Positions 1 to 7,948 of a stretch of DNA of 40,887 bases are shown piece by piece. The notes under the pieces are model-generated. The model worked only from the letters and a program-made list of their open reading frames with translations. It was not told the origin of the DNA and searched no databases. The DNA comes from Nitrospira sp. (GTDB taxonomy: Bacteria > Nitrospirota > Nitrospiria > Nitrospirales > Nitrospiraceae). Numbering within the stretch: position 1 is the stretch's first letter; each line of letters opens with the position of its first letter. Both the position numbers and the translations under genes were made by a program. Where the stretch lies: the NCBI GenBank assembly GCA_005239475.1, contig SPAX01000007.1:9254-50140 (forward strand), written 5' to 3'.

Positions 1-329
1 CCAGGATTCGGCCCGCTCATTAGCACGGTGTCTCCGGGCTCCCGGTCATGGAGATACTTCGAAATCGCGCCGGTTTCGTACCGCTTGACCGTCAAGTCGA
101 AGTACCCCGTGGTGCCGGGCATCGACGACGGCGTGTAGGGCCGTTTTAGCGGTTTTCCGTCGATCGTCGCGTGGACGTACAGATGATCGCCGGGCAGCCT
201 GTCCAACGTGGCGTCGTCAGGCAGGGCAAAGCAAAACGTCTTCGTGTCGTGGGTATCGTGATGAATAGCCGTGAGCTCGTAGGGCATGGGCGTCTTCGAC
301 TTGATGCGCGTGACAGGTCCCGACATCAT
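1..329 (-). CDS. FAD-binding oxidoreductase, N-terminal part (partial)
   Basis: This ORF is absent from the supplied track because it runs off the left edge. Reading the minus strand from ATG at 329 (or the adjacent ATG at 326) gives an open frame of about 109 residues. It contains RPYTPSS, the FAD-binding signature of the ferredoxin/cytochrome b5 reductase superfamily, followed by a segment (FDLTVKRYETGAISKYL) typical of the same beta-barrel domain and a GDTVLMSGP turn. Family knowledge: such proteins pass electrons between NAD(P)H and a haem or iron-sulfur partner via FAD. The NAD-binding half lies outside the window, so the partner cannot be named. No strong Shine-Dalgarno is visible. Confidence 0.75.
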   Translation of the reverse strand, partial: MMSGPVTRIKSKTPMPYELTAIHHDTHDTKTFCFALPDDATLDRLPGDHLYVHATIDGKPLKRPYTPSSMPGTTGYFDLTVKRYETGAISKYLHDREPGDTVLMSGPNP

Positions 330-672
330 AGCTCTATCATGCGAGCCTGAGGGAACACTCGCAACTGAGAAAACGAGCGAGTAGTGGGTCAGTTTGAAGA
401 CAAGCGAGTTAAGATTTTACTCAGATACCTAACCATTGTCGCTAATACGATCAGGATTGTGAAGATTAAGACCAACGATTGCACCTAAAAATATCATTTC
501 CACGGTTTACTTTTGGTTGTTCTAATAGATCATGAGTGGGTCAGTTTCAATCATAACGGAAGGCCGGGACGAGGGATAATCGTTCTCGACATCGCAATCT
601 GGCGCCTCGCAAAAAAATGTCCAGTTTTCCCATATCCTAGATTCCACTGCCTTGCAGCGGCAAGCTTAACCA
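330..672. other. Gene-free stretch with a 13-nt direct repeat
   Basis: No convincing ORF is visible. The sequence is more AT-rich than its neighbours and carries two direct copies of AGTGGGTCAGTTT, at 383-395 and 535-547. Repeated GGTCAGTTT-like boxes occur in the ends of some IS21-type elements, so this may be an old insertion-sequence end, but no transposase is present and the idea is weak. Confidence 0.3.
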
Positions 673-717
673 CTGAGCAATATTGACCAGACCCGCTCCG
701 GTCTCATCAGCCATACT
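673..717 (+). promoter_or_regulatory. Palindromic activator site 1 with -10 element
   Basis: CTGAGCAATATTGACCAG (673-690) matches the window-wide palindrome CTGNNCAANNTTGNNCAG in every specified position. After 21 nt comes CATACT (712-717), a plausible -10. The GTG start of the small secreted protein is at 793. The spacer shares a CCGGTCT segment with the CsbD promoter at 24968-25011. Confidence 0.6.
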
Positions 718-792
718 GTGACAGTCAACTGATAGTGATGCAGCGCATCACGCGAGACCGCAATGCTTCAAACTCTTACCTGGGAGGTTCCT

Positions 793-1068
793 GTGCGAAC
801 ATTCACGATTGTCGCCATGGCGTTTCTGTTTGTGTTCGTTGGCATTCAACATGTTGCTCAAGCCGATGAGGTAAAAGCCGCTGTTGAGGACATGAAGGGA
901 AAAGCGAACGCGAATGCTGAGAAGGCCAAGGGGGAAGCGAAAGCCCTCACGGAGGAGGCCAAAGGGAATAAAGTGCGCGGCGCGATGGAACGGGCGAAGG
1001 GGAAAACCAAAGCAGCCGGAGAACGAATCAAAGGCGAGGCGAAAGAACTGAAAGCCAAGACAGAGTAA
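793..1068 (+). CDS. Small secreted Lys/Ala/Glu-rich helical protein
   Basis: The ORF track starts at ATG 763, but GTG 793 is preferred because GGGAGG lies just upstream and translation from there begins directly with a signal peptide (VRTFTIVAMAFLFVFVGI) ending at a likely AQA/DE cleavage site. The mature part of about 70 residues is a charged helix with repeated KGEAK, AKGK and ERIKGEAKE units, resembling CsbD or LEA-like stress proteins. No catalytic motif is present. It follows palindromic site 1, suggesting shared control with the CsbD and BON genes at 24-30 kb. A role in periplasmic stress protection is inference. Confidence 0.65.
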   Translation: MRTFTIVAMAFLFVFVGIQHVAQADEVKAAVEDMKGKANANAEKAKGEAKALTEEAKGNKVRGAMERAKGKTKAAGERIKGEAKELKAKTE

Positions 1069-1092
1069 ATCAGTTGAGCGTCTGTCTGCGAA

Positions 1093-1124
1093 CACCCAGC
1101 GTCGAGGTGCCTCTCCACTGGGTG
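1093..1124 (+). terminator. Possible hairpin terminator
   Basis: CACCCAG (1093-1099) pairs with CTGGGTG (1118-1124), with a nested GAGG-TG-CCTC hairpin between. It lies just after the small secreted protein. There is no clean T-run, so intrinsic termination is uncertain. Confidence 0.3.
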
Positions 1125-1240
1125 CTTCTATTGGAGAGGCTCTCGCGAAGAGAACACAGGTTGAAACGGCATTAGGATCATCTTTTTCACGGACCTTCGC
1201 GCAGAGTCAGCTTCACGCGGCCTGCCTCTTCCCTTCCGAA

Positions 1241-1285
1241 CTGAGCAATTGTGACCAGACTACACATAATGGAACCGTTTATCCT
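1241..1285 (+). promoter_or_regulatory. Palindromic activator site 2, upstream of the Crp/Fnr gene
   Basis: CTGAGCAATTGTGACCAG (1241-1258) differs from the palindrome only in the second inner half (GTG for TTG). TATCCT follows after 21 nt (1280-1285). The regulator starts at 1432, leaving a long leader. The site and spacer strongly resemble the peroxidase promoter at 23406-23449. It suggests autoregulation of the Crp/Fnr gene. Confidence 0.55.
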
Positions 1286-1431
1286 GGCCAAGGATCAACA
1301 TTTTGAGGTCGTGAATGGCCGAGGTCCGGGACCTCATGACCAGTACCCAAGCATCCTGGACCAACTGGCATGCGACGGAATAGTATTGCTGAGCCTGGGA
1401 GTAAAGACTGCGCAGAGAACTTGGAGCAAGT

Positions 1432-2165
1432 ATGAACAGAATGCAAACGACATCGCGAACAGAGACAGGCACTGTCGTCGGGCTCCTTCCTGACAAGAAA
1501 ATAAGAAGGCCCGCGGCCGGAACACTAGCCACACCGTACAATCCCCAGACCTTTCTTGCCAAAGTTGGCCACGGCAAGACGACGTTGCAGGCTCCCAAGG
1601 AGCGGCTGATTTTTTCGCAAGGGGATGCGGCCGATGCCGTGTTTTATGTCCAGGCGGGCCGGGTCAAGCTCACCGTGCTCTCGCGGCAGGGCAAAGAAGC
1701 CGTCGTCGGGATTCTGGATCACGGCAGCTTCTTTGGTGAAGGGTGCCTCGTCGGGCAATTGGTACGCATGGCGACCGCCACCGCACTGGACGCATCCACG
1801 ATCGTGCGTATTGAGAAGGCGGCCATGATCCGTGTGCTCCACGATGAGTCCAGCTTCTCCGCGCTGTTTATGGCCTATCTGCTGTCTCGCAATGTTCGTA
1901 TCCAAGCGGACTTAGTTGATCATCTCTTCAATTCGGCCGAGAAGCGGCTGGCGCGGATCCTCCTGTTGCTGGCCCACTATGGGAAAGAAGGCAAGCCGGA
2001 GCCGGTCATTCCGAAAATCAGCCAGGCCAGGCTGGCTGATATAGTCGGCACCACGCGTCGCGCGTCAGTTCATTTCTGAATAAATTTAAAAAGCTGGGCT
2101 TCATTACGTACAACGGCAAAATGGAAGTGCACAGTTCACTCCTCAATATTGTCTTGCACGGCTAG
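1432..2165 (+). pseudogene. Crp/Fnr-family regulator, frameshifted in the helix-turn-helix
   Basis: The N-terminal part (residues about 45-140) is a cyclic-nucleotide-binding-type sensor domain with the glycine turns FSQGDAADAVFYVQAGRVKL and GSFFGEGCL, followed by the dimerisation helix and the start of the DNA-binding domain (ISQARLADIVGTTR). The track ORF stops at 2079. In another frame, directly after GTTR, the sequence continues RVSSFLNKFKKLGF and then MEVHSSLLNIVLHG to a stop at 2163-2165, which is the normal end of this family. One missing base near 2059 (restoring Ser in TTRSRVS) explains the break. The GGAGC before ATG 1432 is a plausible ribosome site. The gene follows palindromic site 2. 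As written, the protein lacks its recognition helix; a sequencing error is possible. Confidence 0.85.
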
Positions 2166-2237
2166 CATGCTCTCAATTAAACATCGTTGATTTCGAGCCG
2201 GGCGAGGTGAAGGTATTGCCAGATCAATTCTTCAAAT

Positions 2238-2281
2238 GTGAGCAATTTTGGACAGATTGCAGTCTGATTATTGGATAGATT
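2238..2281 (+). promoter_or_regulatory. Palindromic activator site 3 (degenerate) with -10
   Basis: GTGAGCAATTTTGGACAG (2238-2255) keeps the TG, CAA, TTG and CAG positions with one outer mismatch. TAGATT (2276-2281) begins after exactly 20 nt. The lipoprotein ATG is at 2333. Confidence 0.5.
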
Positions 2282-2332
2282 TAACCCGAATTTGCACACG
2301 AATAGGCGTGTGTCCATCCACAGGAGGAAAAT

Positions 2333-2686
2333 ATGAGATATTCTGCTATGGCGATGCTCGTGTGTGTCATGGGAGTTGCCGCTGGCTGCACAATAACCGA
2401 TACCGCTGGTGATTTGCGCGGTATAAAAGGGGTTGACGGCGACAAGCTGACGCACATCAACACGAGGAGCTACGCGATAAACCTGTTCATGGAGAAACCG
2501 ATCGTGGGAGACGCCACACTGAACGCGACAGTCCAGCGTTTCGCCGATGAGGCCAAAAAAGTCGGTGCAACGAAGGTGCGGATTGTGCAATCAGACACGT
2601 CGGTCATGTGGTGGTTCCCCCCGCTCTTGGGGTTCATTTTGACCCCGGTGTACACGAACGTAGCGGGAGATGCGATTCTTCCCTAG
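2333..2686 (+). CDS. Small lipoprotein of unknown function
   Basis: The 117-residue product begins with a short signal peptide ending in a lipobox (VAAGC), so it is probably a lipoprotein of the inner or outer membrane. CAGGAGG sits just before ATG 2333, a strong ribosome-binding site. The middle is polar. The C-terminus has a hydrophobic WWFPPLLGFILTPVY stretch. I do not recognise the family. It lies downstream of site 3, so it is a candidate member of the same regulon as the Crp/Fnr, CsbD and peroxidase genes. Confidence 0.75.
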   Translation: MRYSAMAMLVCVMGVAAGCTITDTAGDLRGIKGVDGDKLTHINTRSYAINLFMEKPIVGDATLNATVQRFADEAKKVGATKVRIVQSDTSVMWWFPPLLGFILTPVYTNVAGDAILP

Positions 2687-2689
2687 CGC

Positions 2690-2859
2690 AGGGGTACCGT
2701 ACGCTGGCCCAGTTCAAAGATACCGCGAGTCAGATGTCCTATTGCGAAGCTGTGCAGGCTGCCCTATCGACGCCGAGACGAACGCAGAGGAATCCCTTCT
2801 GCGAGGTGACCGAGGTCAATAATGACACGGTGAACTCGGTGGCTTCGTTGCTGCGTTGA
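2690..2859 (+). other. Possible remnant coding segment
   Basis: An open frame here reads YRTLAQFKDTASQMSY and then CEAVQAAL and ends ...NSVASLLR before a stop. Its composition looks protein-like, but the upstream part of the frame overlaps the lipoprotein gene and no start with a ribosome site is visible. It may be the tail of a decayed gene. Confidence 0.25.
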
Positions 2860-2880
2860 CTACAAGTGGAGATCAGCAGT

Positions 2881-4065
2881 ATGAGCCGAACCAAGTCAAA
2901 CCAGTGCGTGGTGGAGCGGGGCGTTGGGTTGCCATCGGTGACCTCCGCTCCACGTATCCCGCGGTCCAATGTCCATGCTTTCAGCACGGAGTATGTGAAG
3001 ACTGCACGGCTCGAAACACTTCTGAAGGCCTCGCCATCCAACTTCCTGGGTATCGTCCGTTATGGCCGGAGTCCCCGGGACTCTAGTGGCTTTGCTGCCT
3101 GTCCGGTTGTCTGCCTCGATCTGCCGCAATTCATCGGGCCTCCGTTGGCCGAGGTGTGGACAAGCACCCTGCCTGTTACCTATCACCAGGCCGAGGGTTT
3201 CCACTGCGCAATGAACGATGAGGTGCTCTTTGGCGCGTTGCAAGAGGAAGAACGCCCGGGCACGCGGCTGGATATCCTGACCTACAACACCTATCGACGC
3301 CTGCTCGTCCAGGCTCGTGCCCTGGGCTACCCACATCTGTTGCGAGCATGGAATTACTTCCCCCACATCAACCGTAAATCCGAGGGGCTGGAACGGTACC
3401 AGCATTTTTGCGCGGGCCGACACCAGGCCCTGGTCGAGGACCCTTCGGACTTCCCTCGAACCCTGCCTGCGGGGACTGCCGTTGGGACAATGTCCGGCCC
3501 GCTGAACATCCATTTCCTGGCGGCGAGACTGCCCGGAACGCACGTCGAGAATCCGCGGCAGGTGAGCGCGTACGAGTATCCTCGTGTCTATGGTCCGCGC
3601 AGCCCGTCGTTCGCGAGAGCCACCCTGCGGCCATCCATCTCGGGGGCCCACCTGCTCATCGCTGGCACGGCGAGCGTGGTCGGTCATGTGAGTGAGCACA
3701 TCGGCGAGCCGCATCAACAGACCCTGGAAACAATCCACAACCTCAATGCACTGATCGCACAGACTGAGCAGCTCCACGGAATCACTCGCGGACAGTGGTA
3801 TGGCCAGACCCTCTTCAAGATTTACATTCGACACCCAGAACACCTCGCGACGATCCGCGACATCCTCAAGGACCAACTGCCTTCACATACTCAGGTTCTG
3901 TACCTTCAAGGAGAGATGTGCCGAAGCGAGTTATTACTGGAGATCGAAGGCGTGCTGGTCCATGAAAAGACCATTGACGTAAGCCATACGGTGTCGGGAA
4001 GCTCTATTCGTTTCCAACAGCCTGCGGTAACCCAGCATGAGTCGGATAATTTCAACAGAGCGTAA
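2881..4065 (+). CDS. Chorismatase, FkbO/Hyg5/XanB2 type
   Basis: ATG 2881 is preferred over the track's GTG 2866 because GTGGAG lies about 9 nt upstream. The hallmark segments of the FkbO/Hyg5 chorismatase family are visible: RAWNYFPHIN, SEGLERYQHFCAGRHQAL, PAGTAVGTMSGPLNIHFLAA, VENPRQVSAYEYPRVYG-PRSPSFARA and the C-terminal IAGTASVVGHVSEH. Family knowledge: these enzymes split chorismate to pyruvate plus a dihydroxycyclohexadiene acid or hydroxybenzoates. XanB2 makes 3- and 4-hydroxybenzoate for aryl-polyene pigment and quinone precursors. The product type cannot be set from this reading. The start of the methyltransferase gene overlaps the end of this one by 29 nt, indicating co-transcription. 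Confidence 0.85.
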   Translation: MSRTKSNQCVVERGVGLPSVTSAPRIPRSNVHAFSTEYVKTARLETLLKASPSNFLGIVRYGRSPRDSSGFAACPVVCLDLPQFIGPPLAEVWTSTLPVTYHQAEGFHCAMNDEVLFGALQEEERPGTRLDILTYNTYRRLLVQARALGYPHLLRAWNYFPHINRKSEGLERYQHFCAGRHQALVEDPSDFPRTLPAGTAVGTMSGPLNIHFLAARLPGTHVENPRQVSAYEYPRVYGPRSPSFARATLRPSISGAHLLIAGTASVVGHVSEHIGEPHQQTLETIHNLNALIAQTEQLHGITRGQWYGQTLFKIYIRHPEHLATIRDILKDQLPSHTQVLYLQGEMCRSELLLEIEGVLVHEKTIDVSHTVSGSSIRFQQPAVTQHESDNFNRA

Positions 4066-4945
4066 TTTCGATCGGGTTGGGAATGCGAGGACCGCGGTTC
4101 CTGGCCTCGCTGGTGCCATGCCGTCAGGAAGTACGCAAGACGCGACGCGCCCGGCCATTGCTACCGTCAACCGAGACTTCTACGACTCTCTCTGGTCGGC
4201 GAGTGATGTGACCCTGCCGCAGCGCTTCAACACCTGGCCGCTGCTCTCCGCACTTGCAGCTTCAGCACCGGCGAGACTCGAAATCGGCCCAGGCCTGCGC
4301 CCAAGACTTCCCATCGCCGGCACGAACTTCGTCGAAATCAGCCAACCATCTCTGTCTCCCTTGAGGGCCCGTGGCGGCCTTGCGACGCTCGGCGAGATTA
4401 CCGCCCTGCCATTCCCCGACTGCAGCTTTGACCTGGTCTGCGCCTTCGACATCGTCGAGCACATCGAGGATGATCGGCAGGCCTTTCGCGAGCTCCGCCG
4501 GGTTGCGAAGGACGATGCGACAGTCATCTTTTCGGTACCTCTGCATCCAGCGCGTTGGAGCGCCTTCGACGCCCTTGTGGGTCACGCTCGACGCTATGAC
4601 CCTGACGATCTCCTGGCCATCCTCGGAGAGCATGCCTTCGTGCTGGAGCAGAGCGCCGCCTTCGGCATGCAGCCCCGGAGCGGCTGGCTCCTCGACTTCG
4701 CCGTGTGGGGCCTGACTCACCGGCGGGTACAGGCGATGCGCTGGTACAACGGGCTCTTTCTACCCCTCGGGCTGTTCCTACAGAAGCGCCTGGCCTGGGT
4801 GTCTGGCCTGATCGACGTCTCAAACGTAGACGAACTCCTGCTCGTCTGCCGGCGTGGTGGCCGGCAGAAATGTAAGGTTTCCAGTGAGGACCTCAGGAAT
4901 GAGTCTAAGGAGGCGCCTGACATGGCCAAGAAATATACGGTGTAG
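4037..4945 (+). CDS. Class I SAM-dependent methyltransferase
   Basis: The 302-residue product has methyltransferase motif I as ARLEIGPGLRPRLP (about residues 75-90), a glutamate two strands later (NFVEIS), and the FDLVCAFDIVEHIEDDRQAFREL segment typical of Methyltransf_11 enzymes. It transfers a methyl group from S-adenosylmethionine to an unknown acceptor. Its 5' end overlaps the chorismatase gene, so a hydroxybenzoate-derived substrate is a reasonable guess. The last 30 residues (after GGRQK) look unlike the family, are coded by more AT-rich DNA and end MAKKYTV. They may come from a small insertion that also changed the start of the next gene. Confidence 0.8.
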   Translation: MSRIISTERNFDRVGNARTAVPGLAGAMPSGSTQDATRPAIATVNRDFYDSLWSASDVTLPQRFNTWPLLSALAASAPARLEIGPGLRPRLPIAGTNFVEISQPSLSPLRARGGLATLGEITALPFPDCSFDLVCAFDIVEHIEDDRQAFRELRRVAKDDATVIFSVPLHPARWSAFDALVGHARRYDPDDLLAILGEHAFVLEQSAAFGMQPRSGWLLDFAVWGLTHRRVQAMRWYNGLFLPLGLFLQKRLAWVSGLIDVSNVDELLLVCRRGGRQKCKVSSEDLRNESKEAPDMAKKYTV

Positions 4946-4963
4946 AAGAAAGAGAGCTTAAAA

Positions 4964-6166
4964 ATGCCTGTTGAACTGGGTGAGATGCAAGCCAAGATTA
5001 AGAAATTGAAGTCGAAGGCGAGTGACACGTCAGGTATGGCGGAGACCGAGATGCACCGGAAGGCCGAGGACCTAAAAAAGCAACATAAGCACTGGGTTTT
5101 GTCACGATCTCCCTCTGAGCAGTCGAATGGATCGCTATTCCTCCGCCACATGCGTGCACAAACCGCCCTGCAGTGGCACTTCACTATCGATGTGGACTGG
5201 GTCCCCGGGTCCGAGGTCGGGCTGGAACGCTTGCTGGATTTCTGTGATCGGTGGAAGCTGAAGGCCACGATTTTTGTTGCCGGACGGTTTGCGGAAACCT
5301 ATGCGGATCTGATCAGAGATTGTCGGCGGCGAGGGCACGAACTCGGCACGCATGGCTGGGAACACGGTGGCCTCGAGAAGGACGAGGATTTCAGGTCGGC
5401 CAGTTATGACCAGCAGCGAGCATGGATCCGGCTGGCCACGGAGGCCGTGGAGAACGCCTCAGGGGTTCGCCCCGTCATCTTCCGCGCACCGAGCTTGTGG
5501 ATCGGCGAAACGACCTTGCGCGCGCTCGAAGACGAGGGATACCTCTACGACTCATCCGTGCCGGCACGGCGATTTGATTGCGGCTTCGGTCGGGTGCATT
5601 ACCTGAAATACTTTCGTGCTCCGAGTGAGCCGTACCGCCTCTCGTCATCCCACCTGCGCCTGCCGGGACACAGTTCGCTCATCGAGATGGCCCCCTCAGC
5701 GTTCCTGTTCCCCATCAACATGGCTACGCTTCGAGTACTCGGTCTATCAGTGATGAAGTGGATGGTTCGCCGGATCTCCCGACGTGCTTCGCGGCTGGTG
5801 TTCTATTGCCACCCGCACGAATTCGTGCATGCCCATCGGCAATCCTTCCCATGCAACATGTCCAAATGGAATATGCAAGGCATGGGGCCGGAGAATTTCT
5901 CTCCCCTTGACGCATTCGTCGAACACATGATGCGGCAAGGATGTTCTGCCAGCCTGTTTGCGGACTCGTTTAGCAACGCGCGTGGTTTATGGTCTAACGC
6001 GCCTGCGGATACGCGACTTCCGTCCGATGCGATCGATGCCGTCCATGCGCACGGGACCTCACTCCCGCAAGGGCTGTCGCGGAGACCCATGCCGGCACAC
6101 ATGTCTTCAGGCACCGATGGGGCGACACGTCGATCGATTCATTGTGAGGTCCCCAGTCAGCTTTGA
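4964..6166 (+). CDS. NodB-type polysaccharide deacetylase with unusual coiled-coil leader
   Basis: From about residue 63 the protein is a carbohydrate esterase 4 type domain: FTIDVDW (first catalytic/metal aspartate motif), HELGTHGWEH (metal histidines), FRAPSLW and a late YCHPHEF histidine motif. The family removes N-acetyl groups from polysaccharide or related substrates using a divalent metal. Such proteins usually begin close to the first motif. Here about 60 residues rich in Lys/Glu (MQAKIKKLKSKA...) precede it, coded by AT-richer DNA. An internal ATG at 5150 could be the ancestral start. It lies 18 nt after the methyltransferase stop, in the same apparent operon. Confidence 0.75.
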   Translation: MPVELGEMQAKIKKLKSKASDTSGMAETEMHRKAEDLKKQHKHWVLSRSPSEQSNGSLFLRHMRAQTALQWHFTIDVDWVPGSEVGLERLLDFCDRWKLKATIFVAGRFAETYADLIRDCRRRGHELGTHGWEHGGLEKDEDFRSASYDQQRAWIRLATEAVENASGVRPVIFRAPSLWIGETTLRALEDEGYLYDSSVPARRFDCGFGRVHYLKYFRAPSEPYRLSSSHLRLPGHSSLIEMAPSAFLFPINMATLRVLGLSVMKWMVRRISRRASRLVFYCHPHEFVHAHRQSFPCNMSKWNMQGMGPENFSPLDAFVEHMMRQGCSASLFADSFSNARGLWSNAPADTRLPSDAIDAVHAHGTSLPQGLSRRPMPAHMSSGTDGATRRSIHCEVPSQL

Positions 6167-6297
6167 GACCTCGCCTGTCTGTACATGGTAAACTAAAGTG
6201 CCTTCACCGCCTGCCAGAATGATCGACCAGAGCTGATCCGCTGTGCTGTTGAGATTCTTGATTCCCATCCTCCCCGATTGTCACAGCCAAGAACCAC

Positions 6298-6537
6298 TTA
6301 CCGAGTCATGCTTGTCCCCACTCTGTGCGGCCGTCCGGTGTATTGAGGCCCTGTCGGTGGCCTTGCGCGCGGCCGTGCCGACCCAGGGCCCCTCCCTCGG
6401 TTGGCCAGGATGTCGCGATCCACGCAGTCGCCGCAGTTGACACAACGCCACAGCGTCACCGGATTGCCGGCGACGTCCCGCTCCAGGGACGCCATGTAGC
6501 TGAGGACCAGTAACCCGCCGCAGCGCAGGCAGGATGC
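6298..6537 (-). CDS. Small zinc-ribbon protein, start unresolved
   Basis: The minus frame of track ORF 6298..6495 extends upstream through another CXXC: SCLRCGGLLVLSYM precedes MASLERDVAGNPVTLWRCVN and then CGDCVDRDILANR. The CXXC...CXXCXXC layout is that of a small zinc ribbon, probably for protein or nucleic-acid contacts. No ATG, GTG or TTG with a ribosome site is visible upstream of the first CXXC, so either the start is displaced or the gene is damaged. The Arg/Pro-rich tail after DILANR looks non-conserved. Function unknown. Confidence 0.45.
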   Translation of the reverse strand, partial: ASCLRCGGLLVLSYMASLERDVAGNPVTLWRCVNCGDCVDRDILANRGRGPGSARPRARPPTGPQYTGRPHRVGTSMTR

Positions 6538-6652
6538 ATCAGGCGGAGTCCACGACTGGTTGCGCGGTTTCCTCTCCCGGTCCGGTGTTCGACGGGAAGC
6601 GTCGGGCAGAACGGGGGAGAGAAGTCGATGTTCAGAGAACAGGCGAACAGGA

Positions 6653-6946
6653 TCATGGCGACGTTCCGATCTCCCGGAAGTACTGCCTCGTCGTTTCCTG
6701 GGCCTTCGTGAAACATGTCAGACAGTAGGTGTGTGTGTGAGCGATCTCGGTCGGATTCACGCCATGAGTCGTGCGATACGTCCGCGGCGTGACCCAGCGT
6801 TCACGATCAGGGGAAGATCCGGTCTCGTCTCGAATGAGCCCGCAGACGCAACAGACAGGGAGCATTGTCGGTGCGATGAACGTCTCCCTCATCGGAGGGG
6901 AAAGCGACTCACGAGTTGTCTGAGCGACTACGTTTCCAAGAGCCAT
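6653..6946 (-). CDS. Zinc-ribbon protein, paralogue A
   Basis: The 97-residue product has two cysteine pairs, CCVCGLIRDETG and YCLTCFTK, about 45 residues apart. They resemble the CXXC-IRD...CXXC ribbon often attached to sensor proteins in Nitrospira-like genomes. AGAGGTGG precedes the ATG, giving a strong ribosome site. It is clearly paralogous to 7397..7729: the start MRETFIAPT, the RERWVTP motif and the ribosome-binding region are shared. The cellular role is unknown; metal binding is inferred from the cysteines. Confidence 0.6.
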   Translation of the reverse strand: MALGNVVAQTTRESLSPPMRETFIAPTMLPVCCVCGLIRDETGSSPDRERWVTPRTYRTTHGVNPTEIAHTHTYCLTCFTKAQETTRQYFREIGTSP

Positions 6947-7043
6947 ACGCCACCTCTTTTATTTTTATTTATCTGCCAGACAAGCCCTTCCTGAGGATCG
7001 AGCAGGTACTCATGGACTACAAGGCCGTCATAGCGTGGGCAGG

Positions 7044-7400
7044 TCATCGTCGAGACTCCACAGGCATTGACTGAGGGGCTTGTGAGGGACGGCTGTTCAC
7101 CCGAGCCGGGGTCGTGAGCGGGGCCGGACCCAGCCCTTCCATACGAGTCGTGCCACGGGAAGTTGAAGCGCTGAGGCGGAGGAGGGCTTGTCCATCCTCG
7201 AGACCGCATTGATAGCGGGTAAACTGAGACCGGTGTTCTCCTCGCATGAAATCTATCCGATCTCTGCAACCCAAGGCATCCACGAGACCGGCTTCCTCTG
7301 CCCGCCAGCCTGCGCGTTCATCCGGCGTGACCGATTGGAGTTGTTGCTGAAGCCGGCACCATTGGATGCGTGAGATGATCTGGGTGAATGCGTACTTCAT
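7044..7400 (-). CDS. Hypothetical protein coupled to the zinc-ribbon gene
   Basis: The track ORF begins at 7499, but ATG 7400 is the likely start. It has GGAGG at the right distance and overlaps the upstream gene's stop as ATGA (7397-7400), a sign of translational coupling. The product (about 118 residues, MKYAFTQIISRIQWCRLQQQ...) is basic and polar, without signal peptide or membrane segment, and ends in a Pro/Arg-rich tail. I do not recognise a domain. Confidence 0.5.
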   Translation of the reverse strand: MKYAFTQIISRIQWCRLQQQLQSVTPDERAGWRAEEAGLVDALGCRDRIDFMRGEHRSQFTRYQCGLEDGQALLRLSASTSRGTTRMEGLGPAPLTTPARVNSRPSQAPQSMPVESRR

Positions 7401-7729
7401 GGTTCCCTCCTGTGCACGGTGTGGCGTCTCGGGTATTGGCGAGAAGCGGTAACTCTTCCAGAGGTACTGCTCACTGTACCCATGACCTTCGTAAAACATT
7501 TCTGACAGTAGCTGTGCGTGAGAGCGACCTTGTCCGGATTCACGCCATGGGTCTGTCGATAGGTCTGCGGCGTCACCCAGCGCTCGCGATCAGGGGAGGA
7601 TCCGGTCTCGTTTCGAATGAGCCCGCAGACACAACAGATGGGGAGCAGTGTCGGTGCGATGAACGTCTCCCTCATCGGAGGGGAAAACGCCTCACGAGTT
7701 GTCTGAGCGGCCAGTGTTTCAAGAGTCAT
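7397..7729 (-). CDS. Zinc-ribbon protein, paralogue B
   Basis: This 110-residue paralogue of 6653..6946 has the same cysteine pairs (CCVCGLIRNETG and YCQKCF) and the same AGAGGTGG ribosome site. The last 20 residues diverge and read through the ribosome-binding region of the next gene. Its stop overlaps the start of 7044..7400 as ATGA. The two paralogues flank that gene, so the layout looks like an old tandem duplication. The palindrome at 7830-7860 lies about 100 bp upstream. Confidence 0.6.
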   Translation of the reverse strand: MTLETLAAQTTREAFSPPMRETFIAPTLLPICCVCGLIRNETGSSPDRERWVTPQTYRQTHGVNPDKVALTHSYCQKCFTKVMGTVSSTSGRVTASRQYPRRHTVHRREP

Positions 7730-7829
7730 ATGCCACCTCTTTCATTTTCCACGTATCTGAGAAACAGGGAATAGCAACGAAGCGACGTGCTGATCCCGAT
7801 GATGCATAGTTATAAGAAAACGCAGCCCT

Positions 7830-7860
7830 GAGTGGAACTAGGGAACCCCTGGTTCCACTC
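7830..7860. promoter_or_regulatory. 31-bp near-perfect palindrome with CTAGGG core
   Basis: Two 14-nt arms, GAGTGGAACTAGGG and CCCTGGTTCCACTC, with one mismatch surround a 3-nt centre. It could be a regulator operator or an RNA hairpin. The inner GGAACTAGGG...CCCTGG recurs at 14823-14842 and, more loosely, at 8385-8402, close to two-component genes, which favours an operator. Confidence 0.5.
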
Positions 7861-7948
7861 GGATAACGCACTAGCGTCAACTACATGCAGGCTGTGGAAA
7901 AACGATACCGGCCCGCCGGAATCCACTGGTTTGCGCGTCTTGGACAAC

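Noticed and set aside
2896-3876. 326-residue minus ORF
   Set aside because: Antisense shadow of the chorismatase.
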